57,728 bases of DNA. Source: a virus. Location: the IMG/VR virus record IMGVR_UViG_3300025151_004898, positions 1 to 57,728 of that record, one strand, 5' to 3'. Under the pieces are notes generated by a model, which was not told the DNA's origin, did no database searches, and was given only the letters and a program-made list of their open reading frames with translations. Shown here piece by piece: positions 44,538 through 53,381 of this stretch (position 1 is the stretch's first letter; the number at the start of each line of letters is the position of its first letter). The position numbers and the translations under genes were made by a program.

Positions 44538-45458
44538 ATGAAAATTACATTTTACAATAGATTCCATCGTGGAGATATACACTTTTCTAGATCGTTTGTA
44601 GAACACACAATTCGTTCTTTGCATAATATTCGTGATGATATTGAGTTTTCGTATATACATGAAAACTCTGCCGATACATTGTCAGATATTCCAAACCTGA
44701 TAGAAATTCCTAACCAAACTATTACTTCAGACATCTGGCCAGATAAATGTATGATGGTTGTTAATAGATCAAATGAAGATGGTGAATTGAGTCTTGGTAT
44801 TAATACGTGGATTGCATCCAATGATCATATATTCAGATCGAATTGTGGCTGTTGTTTCGCTGGAAATTTGGTTATGTGGCAGATGATCTGGAAAATTCTT
44901 GACAATGACCATGGTTTGAAAGTGATGCCCCCAGAAAACCCTCATGATCTATTACCAAAGATTGATTATGATCATTACAATCATTGTTCATTCGTTGATG
45001 ATCATATTAAAAATACAGATGAAAAATATAGGAAACGTATTTTTGTCTCAAATGGTCCTGTATTATCAGGCCAAGCGATTAATTTTGATTTCGATCCAAT
45101 TATAGGTAAGGTTGTAGAAGAGAACCCAGACTGTGTATTTTATTTAACAGACAGTACTAGTCTAGAGGCACCAAATATATACAGTACAAGGGGGCTTATC
45201 AATAAAGACGGATGTGATTTAAATGAGAATTCATACTTGAGCACGTTTTGTGATGTTATTATCGGCCGAGCTTCTGGACCATTTGCATATTCTTGTTGTC
45301 ATACTAACTTCATGGATGAAAATAAAAAGTTTTGTATATTTACGAACGGGGTAGAAGAGGGTGCATGGTTTACTGGTGGTAAATGTAACTATGAATGGTG
45401 CAAGAGTGAAGATATTGCACAGGTAGAAAATATTATTAGAACTAGTATAGGAGAATAA
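44538..45458 (+). CDS. Putative GT-B-like glycosyltransferase or sugar protein
   Basis: 306 aa, not confidently recognised. The C-terminal half reads as a GT-B donor domain: KRIFVSNGPVLSGQAINFDF, VVEENPDCVFYLTDST, then STFCDVIIGRASGPFAYSCC, like the 'adviIgr-SGp---a' segment of GT-B enzymes that find a processed acceptor. The N-terminal half has KITFYNRFHRGDIHFSRSFV. Strong AAGGGGAG ribosome site at 44521-44528. Cysteine content is high for the area. Function in glycan assembly is inferred from the neighbours. Confidence 0.55.
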   Translation: MKITFYNRFHRGDIHFSRSFVEHTIRSLHNIRDDIEFSYIHENSADTLSDIPNLIEIPNQTITSDIWPDKCMMVVNRSNEDGELSLGINTWIASNDHIFRSNCGCCFAGNLVMWQMIWKILDNDHGLKVMPPENPHDLLPKIDYDHYNHCSFVDDHIKNTDEKYRKRIFVSNGPVLSGQAINFDFDPIIGKVVEENPDCVFYLTDSTSLEAPNIYSTRGLINKDGCDLNENSYLSTFCDVIIGRASGPFAYSCCHTNFMDENKKFCIFTNGVEEGAWFTGGKCNYEWCKSEDIAQVENIIRTSIGE

Positions 45459-45459
45459 A

Positions 45460-45807
45460 ATGGAATTTACTAATACACTTGAGGATTTAATTAAAGATCA
45501 TGTTGATGCAATTTGTTCTGAAAGAGCCATGGTGGAGCTACCAGATAATCTTATTGCAACAGATAATTTGGCGGAAGTGATTGAGAAACTTGTTATTCTT
45601 CATATCCGAACATGGATGTTGGAGGACAGAGTTGGTGTTGCGACTGAGGATTCTGAGGTTGCGTCACTTAAAAAGAAAATTGATATTTGTTTCAAACAGA
45701 AGCGTCCCTCCTATATTGAAGCAATCAATAGAATGATTGATGATGCCATCATTAATCGCACACCTTTAGTGGAGGACAGCGTAAAGTCATATGAAGGACA
45801 TGAGTGA
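45460..45807 (+). CDS. Small helical protein (weak DUF4254-like pattern)
   Basis: 115 aa, helical. LAEVIEKLVILHIRTWMLED, then VGVATEDSEVASLKKKIDIC with FKQKRPSYIEAINRMIDDAI recalls the DUF4254 pattern of surface-glycan clusters ('W-lED--r---a-D-eva--Kr-ID--NqkR---ie-iD'). Function unknown; similar small proteins accompany nucleotide-sugar genes. Starts one base after the previous stop and overlaps the next start by 17 bases. Confidence 0.5.
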   Translation: MEFTNTLEDLIKDHVDAICSERAMVELPDNLIATDNLAEVIEKLVILHIRTWMLEDRVGVATEDSEVASLKKKIDICFKQKRPSYIEAINRMIDDAIINRTPLVEDSVKSYEGHE

Positions 45808-46561
45808 TTGTTTAGTGGTAGGAGATACATCTCAGATATCTCACTGCCTTCCTTCTTCGTTTTCTCGTGTTTCTTCTAGAAATTTTGATGCAGATTTAGT
45901 TGATGATTATGATAGAATCTTTATCTGTTTTGCGGAGCAGAGAACATTTGACAACTCATTAGACTTCATGGAAGTAAACTATGATTATACTTTGTCAATG
46001 ATCGATGATTTATTGCCCAAGTGTAATGAACTAGTTTTTTATTCGACTGCTATGTTATGGGAAAAACGTAAATCATATTCGATTGATGATGATTATGCAT
46101 ATGATAAACGAAATAATTATTTGGTTTCTAAACAGAAGATAACAGATGAGTTGAAGGGGAAGGATAGTGTGTTGATTCATTATCCATGCAATTTCAATTC
46201 AACTAAACGTAAAGATGGATATTTGTTTTCTAAATTGATTGATGCGTGTGCAGGTAATCCCATAATAACGGGCAATCTGGATTTTAATCGAGAGCTAGTA
46301 CATGCCTCTTATGTTGCGAATACCTCATTGTATTCGGACGAATCTAGGATTATTGCTCCTGGCTATCTTACAAATGTACGTAAGTATTTTCATGATGTCA
46401 TGGAACATTTTGGTGCTTCTCCCGAACTAATAACAGAAAATGCATCGGCAAAGTATATGCCTAAACCAAATTCTATGCACTCGGTTGTTGATAAAACGTA
46501 TGGGTATGATAGACTAGTTGAAGATACAATCATAGACATTGGGAGACATCTTAGTGATTAA
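45791..46561 (+). CDS. Degenerate extended SDR (epimerase/reductase-like)
   Basis: 256 aa. Overall layout of an NAD-dependent epimerase: an N-terminal strand with DCLVVGDTSQIS in place of the GxxGxxG loop (mostly lost), FICFAEQRTFDNS, ELVFYSTAMLW in the position of the catalytic Ser strand, and NYLVSKQKI carrying the YxxxK pair. Lack of the glycine motif suggests weak or altered cofactor binding. The ATG at 45791 or at 45800 could be the start. It may be a structural partner or an enzyme with changed chemistry. Confidence 0.55.
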   Translation: MKDMSDCLVVGDTSQISHCLPSSFSRVSSRNFDADLVDDYDRIFICFAEQRTFDNSLDFMEVNYDYTLSMIDDLLPKCNELVFYSTAMLWEKRKSYSIDDDYAYDKRNNYLVSKQKITDELKGKDSVLIHYPCNFNSTKRKDGYLFSKLIDACAGNPIITGNLDFNRELVHASYVANTSLYSDESRIIAPGYLTNVRKYFHDVMEHFGASPELITENASAKYMPKPNSMHSVVDKTYGYDRLVEDTIIDIGRHLSD

Positions 46562-47705
46562 TCTTGTAGAAGATACAATCTGTTCTGACGATATACAGTC
46601 ATTGATATCGTGGTTAGAAACCAATCCTCGTTTGACAAAGGGTGAGCAGACAACTTTATTTGAACAAGAGTGGTCGGCGTTTACTGGAGTTAAGCATTCG
46701 GTTTTTGTTAATTCTGGTTCTTCTGCTAATCTTGGGATTATATCTGCCTTGGTTCAGTCTAATAAGTTAAAGAACAAAAAGGTTCTTGTGCCAGCAGTAT
46801 CTTGGTCAACTACAGTTGCTCCTGTAATACAGTGTGGACTTACACCAATTCTGGTTGATGCTGACGAGAATAATTTGGGTATTTGTATTGCTGATCTGGA
46901 AAGAAAACTCAATGAGCATGAGCCAGCGGCGTGTGTGCTTGTCCATGTACTTGGATTTCCTTGTCACATGAAAGAGATTATGTCTCTTTGTGAATATCAC
47001 GATACGCTTGTGATTGAGGACAGTTGTGAAAGTATTGGTTCTGTTTATCAGGGTAAGAAAACTGGGTGCTTTGGACTAGCATCTTCGTTTTCGTTTTACT
47101 TTGGTCACCATATGTCCACTATTGAGGGTGGGATGATATGCACGAATGATGATGAATTTTATGATTTACTAAAATCAATTCGTTCTCATGGTTGGGACAG
47201 GGACATCCATCCCACCAAACAAAAAGAACTTCGTCAAAAATATAATGTTGATGATTTTACTGCGCTGTATACATTCTATCACGATGGATTCAATCTAAGG
47301 TCAACCGATCTCCAAGCATTTATTGGTAGAAGGCAGTTAACTAAACTGTCCCACATAATTTCCAACAGACAACGAAATTTTTATTACTATGATACTATGT
47401 CCAATCAAGAGTGGAAACCCAAACCTGTTGGTGAAGTCATTTCTAATTTTGCATATCCAATAATTTCTAAGAACAAGAAACTTCTGATTTCAAATCTGAA
47501 GGAAGCAGGAGTGGAGTGTAGACCTCTTGTGTGTGGGTCCATTGGAAAGCAGCCATTTTGGGTGAATAAATATGGTGAATGCTCATTACCAGTGGCTGAT
47601 AGAGTTCATAAGTACGGTCTATATGTACCAAACCATCCGGGAATGTCATTGCATGACGTAGAAAAAGTTTGTGATGTTATTAATAAAACAGAAGGATGTG
47701 ACTAG
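46554..47705 (+). CDS. ColD-like PLP 3-dehydratase (His-type)
   Basis: 383 aa from a GTG at 46554, chosen for the GGGAG eight bases upstream; a TTG at 46539 is the alternative. T4-type phage genes rarely start so, but the overlap with the previous stop is short. DegT-fold enzyme: VNSGSSANLGIISALVQS, IEDSCESIGSVYQGKKTG, and at the PLP-lysine position SFYFGHHMSTIEGG (His-His about 185-186), the pattern of ColD, GDP-4-keto-6-deoxymannose 3-dehydratase of the GDP-colitose pathway. ColD is about 388 aa. It lacks the E1 cysteine set, so it differs from the enzyme at 43201. RLRSTDLQAFIGRRQL-type segment (FNLRSTDLQAFIG) is also conserved. Confidence 0.87.
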   Translation: MINLVEDTICSDDIQSLISWLETNPRLTKGEQTTLFEQEWSAFTGVKHSVFVNSGSSANLGIISALVQSNKLKNKKVLVPAVSWSTTVAPVIQCGLTPILVDADENNLGICIADLERKLNEHEPAACVLVHVLGFPCHMKEIMSLCEYHDTLVIEDSCESIGSVYQGKKTGCFGLASSFSFYFGHHMSTIEGGMICTNDDEFYDLLKSIRSHGWDRDIHPTKQKELRQKYNVDDFTALYTFYHDGFNLRSTDLQAFIGRRQLTKLSHIISNRQRNFYYYDTMSNQEWKPKPVGEVISNFAYPIISKNKKLLISNLKEAGVECRPLVCGSIGKQPFWVNKYGECSLPVADRVHKYGLYVPNHPGMSLHDVEKVCDVINKTEGCD

Positions 47706-47708
47706 ATT

Positions 47709-48662
47709 ATGAAAATTGTATACGTTACTGGATGTTTGGGCTTTATTGGTTCGTATGTAACTAGGATGTGTCTTGATCGTGGTTGGTATGTCAAGGGTGT
47801 TGACAGCATGACATATGCTGCTAATAATAATCTGCTCGACGAATTCCAGCAGTATGAAAATTTTTCATTCGTCCACTGCGACATAAATGAATTGAAGTTT
47901 TTGTATGATTGTGATTACATCATCAATACTGCCGCAGAAACACATGTAGGTAACTCTATTGCAAACAGTGATGATTTTGTAGCGTCGAACATCAACGGTG
48001 TTCATAATATTTTGGAGTTGATTAAAAACTATCGCCAAGAACATAGTAAGGTTCCAACCCTTTTACATTTTAGCACAGATGAGGTTTATGGTGATATTGT
48101 AGATGGGGCACATACAGAAACTGATGTGCTAAAGCCATCCAATCCATACTCCGCAACCAAAGCAGCAGCGGATATGTTGGTATTAGCATGGGCAAGAACA
48201 TATGATATTCCATATGTCATATTGCGTCCCACCAACAACTATGGTATCGGTCAGTATGTTGAAAAACTAATACCGAAAACCTGTAAGTTTCTTAAATTGG
48301 GAAGAAAGATTCCATTACACAACAATGGCACTCCAATACGAAATTGGTTACATGCCGAGGACACAGCGAATGCGGTAATTAAGATTATCGAAGCGGAAGT
48401 GACTAATGAAATTTACAATATCGCTGGTGGATTTGAACAAAGTAATATGGATACTGTTTGTAAACTTATTAGCGTGTTGACAGACGGTGCAGATTACGAT
48501 ATACTAGACTACGTTGATACCTCGTTCTCAAGGGTCGGTCAGGATTTGAGATATGCTCTCGATGACTCCAAACTAAGATCACTAGGATGGGAACCCAGCA
48601 AAGTTTTTGATGAAGAAATAATCGATATAGTAAATTACTATAAAAATAAGTTTATTTGGTGA
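47709..48662 (+). CDS. NDP-glucose 4,6-dehydratase (RmlB/RfbB-like)
   Basis: 317 aa extended SDR. YVTGCLGFIGSYVTRM is the NAD loop; STDEVYGDI holds the Thr-Asp-Glu active site of 4,6-dehydratases; NPYSATKAAADMLV holds YxxxK; LRPTNNYGIGQYVEKLIPKT and RNWLHAEDTANAV complete the RmlB pattern. It makes a 4-keto-6-deoxy NDP-sugar, the substrate of 3-dehydratases. The nucleotide (dTDP, CDP or GDP) cannot be told from these motifs. No nucleotidylyltransferase is present, so the NDP-sugar would come from the host. Confidence 0.92.
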   Translation: MKIVYVTGCLGFIGSYVTRMCLDRGWYVKGVDSMTYAANNNLLDEFQQYENFSFVHCDINELKFLYDCDYIINTAAETHVGNSIANSDDFVASNINGVHNILELIKNYRQEHSKVPTLLHFSTDEVYGDIVDGAHTETDVLKPSNPYSATKAAADMLVLAWARTYDIPYVILRPTNNYGIGQYVEKLIPKTCKFLKLGRKIPLHNNGTPIRNWLHAEDTANAVIKIIEAEVTNEIYNIAGGFEQSNMDTVCKLISVLTDGADYDILDYVDTSFSRVGQDLRYALDDSKLRSLGWEPSKVFDEEIIDIVNYYKNKFIW

Positions 48663-48666
48663 CCAC

Positions 48667-49692
48667 ATGTCAATTGATTTAAAAATTCTAGACTGCACTC
48701 TAAGAGATGGTGGTTATGTTAATAGTTTTTCGTTTGGTGAAGAAAACATAAGAAAGATTGTTGATGGATTAACTTCCAGTGGAGTAGACATTATTGAGAT
48801 TGGTTTTCTGAAAGACGGAAACCACGGTGCAAACCAAACACTATTCAATAGAGTTTCAGAAGCAGAAAAGTTTACTACAGACAATCAAGAATATTGTTTG
48901 ATGATTAGACCAGACTGGTATGACATTGAACAGTTGGAGTCTTGCACGGGAAACATTGCCAATCTTCGTTTTGCTTTTCATTATACAGATATGGAACTAG
49001 CATTAGACCACGCAAAGTTTGCTAGAGAACTCGGTTACAATATTTTCTTTAACCCTGTGTCTATTTTAAATTATAGCAAAGCAGAACTAAAAGATATGTT
49101 AACTCGTTTGAATGAGTTCTCTCCTGCCGGTGTTAGCATAGTAGATACATTTGGTTCTCTCGTTCCGTCTGATCTTCACGATATGTTTTCAACATTCAAT
49201 GAGTTTTTGGACGATCATATTGGTCTGGGGTTACATCTACACGAAAACCTCTCCTTATCGATGTCACTTGCCACGCACTTCATTGAGTTAATGAAAAACT
49301 CTATACGAACAGCATACCTTGACTCCTCCGTTCTTGGTATGGGGAGAGTTCCCGGTAACCTATGCACTGAATTACTACTACCATATGTGAACCGAGTAGT
49401 TCAAGATAAATATGACTTAAGTGAAATCTACAAACTAATAGATGATCCCATTTCAACTATTAGAGAAACTGTGTCATGGGGGTATATGCCAGCATATGCA
49501 ATCACAGGGTTCCTTAACATCCACAGATCATATGCAGAACATTTGATGGATAAACGAGATATATCTCTTGAATCTATTAATATTATTTTAGACAAAGTGG
49601 CAAGAAGCGGGAATGGTGAAAACTTTACTGAATCTCTGGTGGACGAGATCTATGAGGAATGTATGAATGAGAAAAACTGTCAAAGTATCTGA
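48667..49692 (+). CDS. DRE-TIM metallolyase/aldolase (HMGL-like)
   Basis: 341 aa. The opening KILDCTLRDGGYVN is the DRE-TIM metal/substrate motif of the 4-hydroxy-2-oxovalerate aldolase, HMG-CoA lyase and isopropylmalate synthase superfamily. LGLHLHENLSLSMSLATHFI holds the HxH metal ligands, and AYLDSSVLGMGRVPGNLCTE the 'D-S--GmGr-pGN--tE' segment. Such proteins occur with a thiamine-diphosphate enzyme in surface-sugar clusters, as here (overlap of 26 bases). Likely cleaves or joins a keto-acid-type unit; exact reaction unknown. Confidence 0.85.
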   Translation: MSIDLKILDCTLRDGGYVNSFSFGEENIRKIVDGLTSSGVDIIEIGFLKDGNHGANQTLFNRVSEAEKFTTDNQEYCLMIRPDWYDIEQLESCTGNIANLRFAFHYTDMELALDHAKFARELGYNIFFNPVSILNYSKAELKDMLTRLNEFSPAGVSIVDTFGSLVPSDLHDMFSTFNEFLDDHIGLGLHLHENLSLSMSLATHFIELMKNSIRTAYLDSSVLGMGRVPGNLCTELLLPYVNRVVQDKYDLSEIYKLIDDPISTIRETVSWGYMPAYAITGFLNIHRSYAEHLMDKRDISLESINIILDKVARSGNGENFTESLVDEIYEECMNEKNCQSI

Positions 49693-51457
49693 TTATATTG
49701 TTGACTTTTTTGTAAACAACAATATTAATAAATGTTTCGTCGTCACCGGAGGCGGTGCTATGCACATGAATGATAGTTTCGGACACAGTAAAGATGTTCA
49801 GTGTATTTACAACCACCACGAACAAGCGTCTGCTATGTCCGCTGAAGGATACACTAGGGTGTCGGGCAACCCCGCCATTGTATCTGTTACATCCGGACCC
49901 GGAACAACGAACGCACTAACTGGTGTTCTGGGTGCTTGGTTGGACTCTATTCCTATGGTGATTTTATCTGGTCAAATGAATTTTGACACTACGATTGAGT
50001 CAACACCAGTTCCACTTCGACAACTTGGATTCCAAGAATTCAACATTATCGATAGTGTTAAACCAATGACAAAATATGCAGAGATGGTAGAAGATCCCAG
50101 ATACATTGCCTATCATTTGGAAAAAGCACTGTTCTTATCACAGAACGGCAGGAAGGGCCCGGTGTGGTTGGACATTCCGCTCAATGTTCAGTCTGCTGTT
50201 ATTGATGTAGATGATCTCATTCATTATAAATCCCCTAGTTTATTTTCGGGTGATTTTGATATGGATTTAATTTTTGATAAACTTAATCAGGCAAAGAAAC
50301 CAGTTTTGTTTGCAGGGTATGGTGTAAGAATGTCTGATTCATATAAAACCTTCTTGAAGGTTGTGTCTAAACTTAAGATACCAGTCGTGACTGAATGGAA
50401 CTCGAATGATTTAATTTGGTCAGATCACGACTATTATGCAGGTCGAGCAGGAACAATAGGAGACAGAGGAGGAAATTTTGTGGTTCAAAATTCTGACTTA
50501 CTTCTTTGTGTTGGTTGTCAATTTTCTATAAGACAATTGAGTTATCGCTGGGAAAATTTTGCTAAGGGTGCATATAAGATAGCAGTAGATGTAGATGAGA
50601 ATGAACTCGTTAAACCAATTGTCAAGATTGATTATCCAATACACTCTGATGTTGGAGTCTTTTTGGATTCTGTTCTTCTCAGCGACAATTCCTCCGTTCA
50701 TGATTATTCATCTAAGTGGAATACATGGACAAGAGACATCAACAACAAATATCCTGTGGTTTCTGATAGACACCTTTCACAGAAGTCTCCTCTGAGTATC
50801 TACTCTTTTATGAAATCTTTATCTGAATGTCTTACCGAGGACGATGTTGTTGTTATCGCAAATGGTGCCGCTTGTGTCGCTGGTCTCCAAGCGATCAACA
50901 TAAAAGAGGGGCAACGGGTGTTCACAAATGCAGGGGCATCCAGTATGGGCTACGGCATCGCTGCGGCAATTGGTTCTTGTTACGCCAAAGAAAAGGTAAT
51001 CTGCATCGAGGGCGATGGTTCTATTCAGATGAATCTACAAGAACTACAGACTATCGCACACAATAATCTTAATGTAAAAATTATTTGGATTAACAACGAT
51101 GGGTATCAGTCCATCAAACAAACACAGGCATCTATGTTCGAGGCAGAAAAACGAGGTTATTGTGGGGCAAACTGCGACAGTGGAATTGGATTCCCTTCGG
51201 CGGAAAAGATAGCAAAAGCATATGGGTTGAATTTTTATAAGATAGATCATGTAGATGATATGAAATCTACCCTAGAAATATTTTACGATTCTGATGGACC
51301 AGCAATATGTGAGGTTGTCACTATCCCTGATGAAAAGTTTGAACCAAAGTTGCAGTCCAAACTCCTAAACGATGGTACATTCCAAACACCATCTCTTGAG
51401 GACATGTATCCGTTTCTGTCTAGAGATGAAATGGAAGAAAACATCTTCATTCCATGA
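49667..51457 (+). CDS. Thiamine-diphosphate enzyme, acetolactate-synthase-like
   Basis: 596 aa, complete three-domain ThDP enzyme. The active Glu is in YNHHEQASAMSAEGYTRVSG (about residue 52), SVTSGPGTTNALTGVLGAWL is the Pyr-domain helix, and GDGSIQMNLQELQTIAHNNL with WINNDGYQSIKQTQ is the Mg/ThDP site. In yersiniose synthesis a homologue (YerE) adds a two-carbon acetyl unit from pyruvate to a 4-keto 3,6-dideoxy sugar; with the dehydratases here a branched sugar is a plausible product, but true acetolactate or sulfopyruvate-type reactions are not excluded. The stop overlaps the next start as ATGA. Confidence 0.9.
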   Translation: MRKTVKVSDYIVDFFVNNNINKCFVVTGGGAMHMNDSFGHSKDVQCIYNHHEQASAMSAEGYTRVSGNPAIVSVTSGPGTTNALTGVLGAWLDSIPMVILSGQMNFDTTIESTPVPLRQLGFQEFNIIDSVKPMTKYAEMVEDPRYIAYHLEKALFLSQNGRKGPVWLDIPLNVQSAVIDVDDLIHYKSPSLFSGDFDMDLIFDKLNQAKKPVLFAGYGVRMSDSYKTFLKVVSKLKIPVVTEWNSNDLIWSDHDYYAGRAGTIGDRGGNFVVQNSDLLLCVGCQFSIRQLSYRWENFAKGAYKIAVDVDENELVKPIVKIDYPIHSDVGVFLDSVLLSDNSSVHDYSSKWNTWTRDINNKYPVVSDRHLSQKSPLSIYSFMKSLSECLTEDDVVVIANGAACVAGLQAINIKEGQRVFTNAGASSMGYGIAAAIGSCYAKEKVICIEGDGSIQMNLQELQTIAHNNLNVKIIWINNDGYQSIKQTQASMFEAEKRGYCGANCDSGIGFPSAEKIAKAYGLNFYKIDHVDDMKSTLEIFYDSDGPAICEVVTIPDEKFEPKLQSKLLNDGTFQTPSLEDMYPFLSRDEMEENIFIP

Positions 51458-52794
51458 GAAAAGATATAGACAATGATGTAAGATTGTTTTTCCCAAACAA
51501 GACTAGGTTATTGCTCTTTGGGGGGAACTGTTTACTTGCAAAACGATTATATGAAATCATTAAACGAGATCTATTTGTCAGAAGAATAGACTACAGCGAA
51601 AACAACTCCGTTACGAAAATAAAAAGTCTATTAGAATATCAGGATGGGGATACTCTGATTTTCACTAGTGAGTTATTGCTTTTTTTATCAGATGAGGAAT
51701 ACTTAAATTTTACGGAAACTCTTGTAGACATAAAAACAAACACTAATACTAAATTGGTTTTTATTTCTATTACCGATCCTCTCCACATGGAAAAGCAGGG
51801 TGATAGTTATCTGTTAAAAAATATGAGGTGTGATGAAACCTATGTATCCCGTGTGGATCGCATAACAGATACACTCAACGATACAGATCTTATCTATGAG
51901 GTTCCTTCTTACTACACATATGTAGAATCCAATTTACAAATCAATCCCGTAACATTTGAAGGTAACTTAATCACACCAGAGAAACACGCTAAAGCATCTT
52001 ATTTTTTCTTTAGTGATGATATCATATCTGATGTGGTAAAGAAAATAAATGATGTGGGGTGGACAACCCCCTATTGGGATTCACCAGATAAAATGACACC
52101 AAGTGAATTCATGCTCAAGTTAAATACACCTGATTCTGAATACTCAAAGGTTGTTAATCAAACAAAGTGTTCATTGACAATACTATATCGTAAAGATTCA
52201 TATGATATGTCTAACGGTGGAACTGTAGCAAACTTTAGAGTTAATCTTGGTAAGTCTCTATGTAAGAAAATACCATTCTCTATCAGAGAAAAACTCGATA
52301 TGATTATCCCTGTTCCAGAGACGGGTAAGTATTATGCACAGGGATTGGCATCAGAACTTAATAAAAATTATGTCGAAGCGATATACAAAAAGGTAGAAGT
52401 TGGTAGGAGTTTTGATGTCTCTGATGTAAGTAAAAGAAACAAAATAATTAAATCTAAACTGGGTTTACATAAAAATATGGTGAAGGGGAAAACAATAGGA
52501 ATAGTGGATGAGGCAATATTCACAGGTTCGACTTTAAAGATTGTAAGCGACATGCTGAGAGAAGCGAAGGCAAGAGAAGTTTATTTTTTCATACCAAGTC
52601 CCACCTGTAAGAGTAGATGTAAATACAACATGCAACCCGATAGAGAACTTCTTTTACAAAAAATAAATGAAAAGGATTTAATTTCCTACTTCAACGTGGA
52701 TGGTATATTTTTTCAAGACAGTGAAGCATATGATAGTTCCATATCAAAGACAAACTACACATGCTCCGAGTGTTTTCATAAAGAGCAATTATGA
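51454..52794 (+). CDS. Fusion: Rossmann-like N-terminus and PurF-like phosphoribosyltransferase
   Basis: 446 aa. The N-terminal 200 residues start RLLLFGGNCLLAKRLYEIIK, like a degenerate SDR/NAD domain, with no YxxxK seen. The C-terminal domain resembles amidophosphoribosyltransferase without its glutaminase: MIIPVPETGKYYAQGLASEL, VEVGRSFDVSD-SKRNKIIKSK, the PRPP-type loop IGIVDEAIFTGSTLKIVSDM and FFIPSPTCKSRCKYNMQPD. The loop reads VDEAIFTGST where PurF has VDDSIVRGTT. A fused, orphan PRTase in a sugar cluster is unusual; it may use PRPP to make a pentose-phosphate unit. Coupled to both neighbours by ATGA. Confidence 0.75.
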   Translation: MRKDIDNDVRLFFPNKTRLLLFGGNCLLAKRLYEIIKRDLFVRRIDYSENNSVTKIKSLLEYQDGDTLIFTSELLLFLSDEEYLNFTETLVDIKTNTNTKLVFISITDPLHMEKQGDSYLLKNMRCDETYVSRVDRITDTLNDTDLIYEVPSYYTYVESNLQINPVTFEGNLITPEKHAKASYFFFSDDIISDVVKKINDVGWTTPYWDSPDKMTPSEFMLKLNTPDSEYSKVVNQTKCSLTILYRKDSYDMSNGGTVANFRVNLGKSLCKKIPFSIREKLDMIIPVPETGKYYAQGLASELNKNYVEAIYKKVEVGRSFDVSDVSKRNKIIKSKLGLHKNMVKGKTIGIVDEAIFTGSTLKIVSDMLREAKAREVYFFIPSPTCKSRCKYNMQPDRELLLQKINEKDLISYFNVDGIFFQDSEAYDSSISKTNYTCSECFHKEQL

Positions 52795-53381
52795 ATTTAT
52801 TGAACGATAATTACTACAGGCATGTTATTTTTGATTTAGACGGAACCCTAATTAATTCCGCTCCCTCTATATTGAATTCTATGGGGTCAGCGATAAAGGA
52901 AAGTGGATATACCCCCCTGCTAAGTTTAGACTCGTCTTTAATTGGGCCACCGCTATATGAGACAATTGCAAATGTGACGGGGCTCACCGAGTCATGTGAA
53001 CTGAATTTAATTGTTGATAGATTTAAAAAGCAATACGACGAGAAAGATTGTTTAGATGTAACTTGTTTTTCTGGTGCTTCATCTATTTTGGAAAGAATTA
53101 AGTTGGACAGCAATCTAATCTTAGCAACAAATAAAAGATTAATTCCAACAGAAAAAATATTGAAACACTTGGAGTGGGATGATATGTTTAACTCCATCTA
53201 CACGCTCGATACATTCGATCCCCCCTTGAAAAATAAAACAGAACTTCTAAGAAAAGTTATTTCAGAGGAGGAGATAAATACAGATGAGGCGGTATACATT
53301 GGTGACAGATTAGATGACGAATTTGCCGCAAAAGAAAATAAAATTTCATTTATTATGGTTGATTGGAGTTATTCGATATGA
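52791..53381 (+). CDS. HAD-family phosphatase
   Basis: 196 aa, Gph-like HAD hydrolase. Motif I VIFDLDGTLINSAPS (nucleophile Asp), motif II ILATNKRLIPT, Lys in motif III region (PPLKNKTELLRKVI), and motif IV VYIGDRLDDEFAA. Acts on small phosphorylated metabolites, likely a sugar or pentose phosphate given the neighbours, especially the PRTase fusion before it. Both gene ends overlap neighbours as ATGA, so it is part of the same translational chain. Confidence 0.9.
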   Translation: MNLLNDNYYRHVIFDLDGTLINSAPSILNSMGSAIKESGYTPLLSLDSSLIGPPLYETIANVTGLTESCELNLIVDRFKKQYDEKDCLDVTCFSGASSILERIKLDSNLILATNKRLIPTEKILKHLEWDDMFNSIYTLDTFDPPLKNKTELLRKVISEEEINTDEAVYIGDRLDDEFAAKENKISFIMVDWSYSI

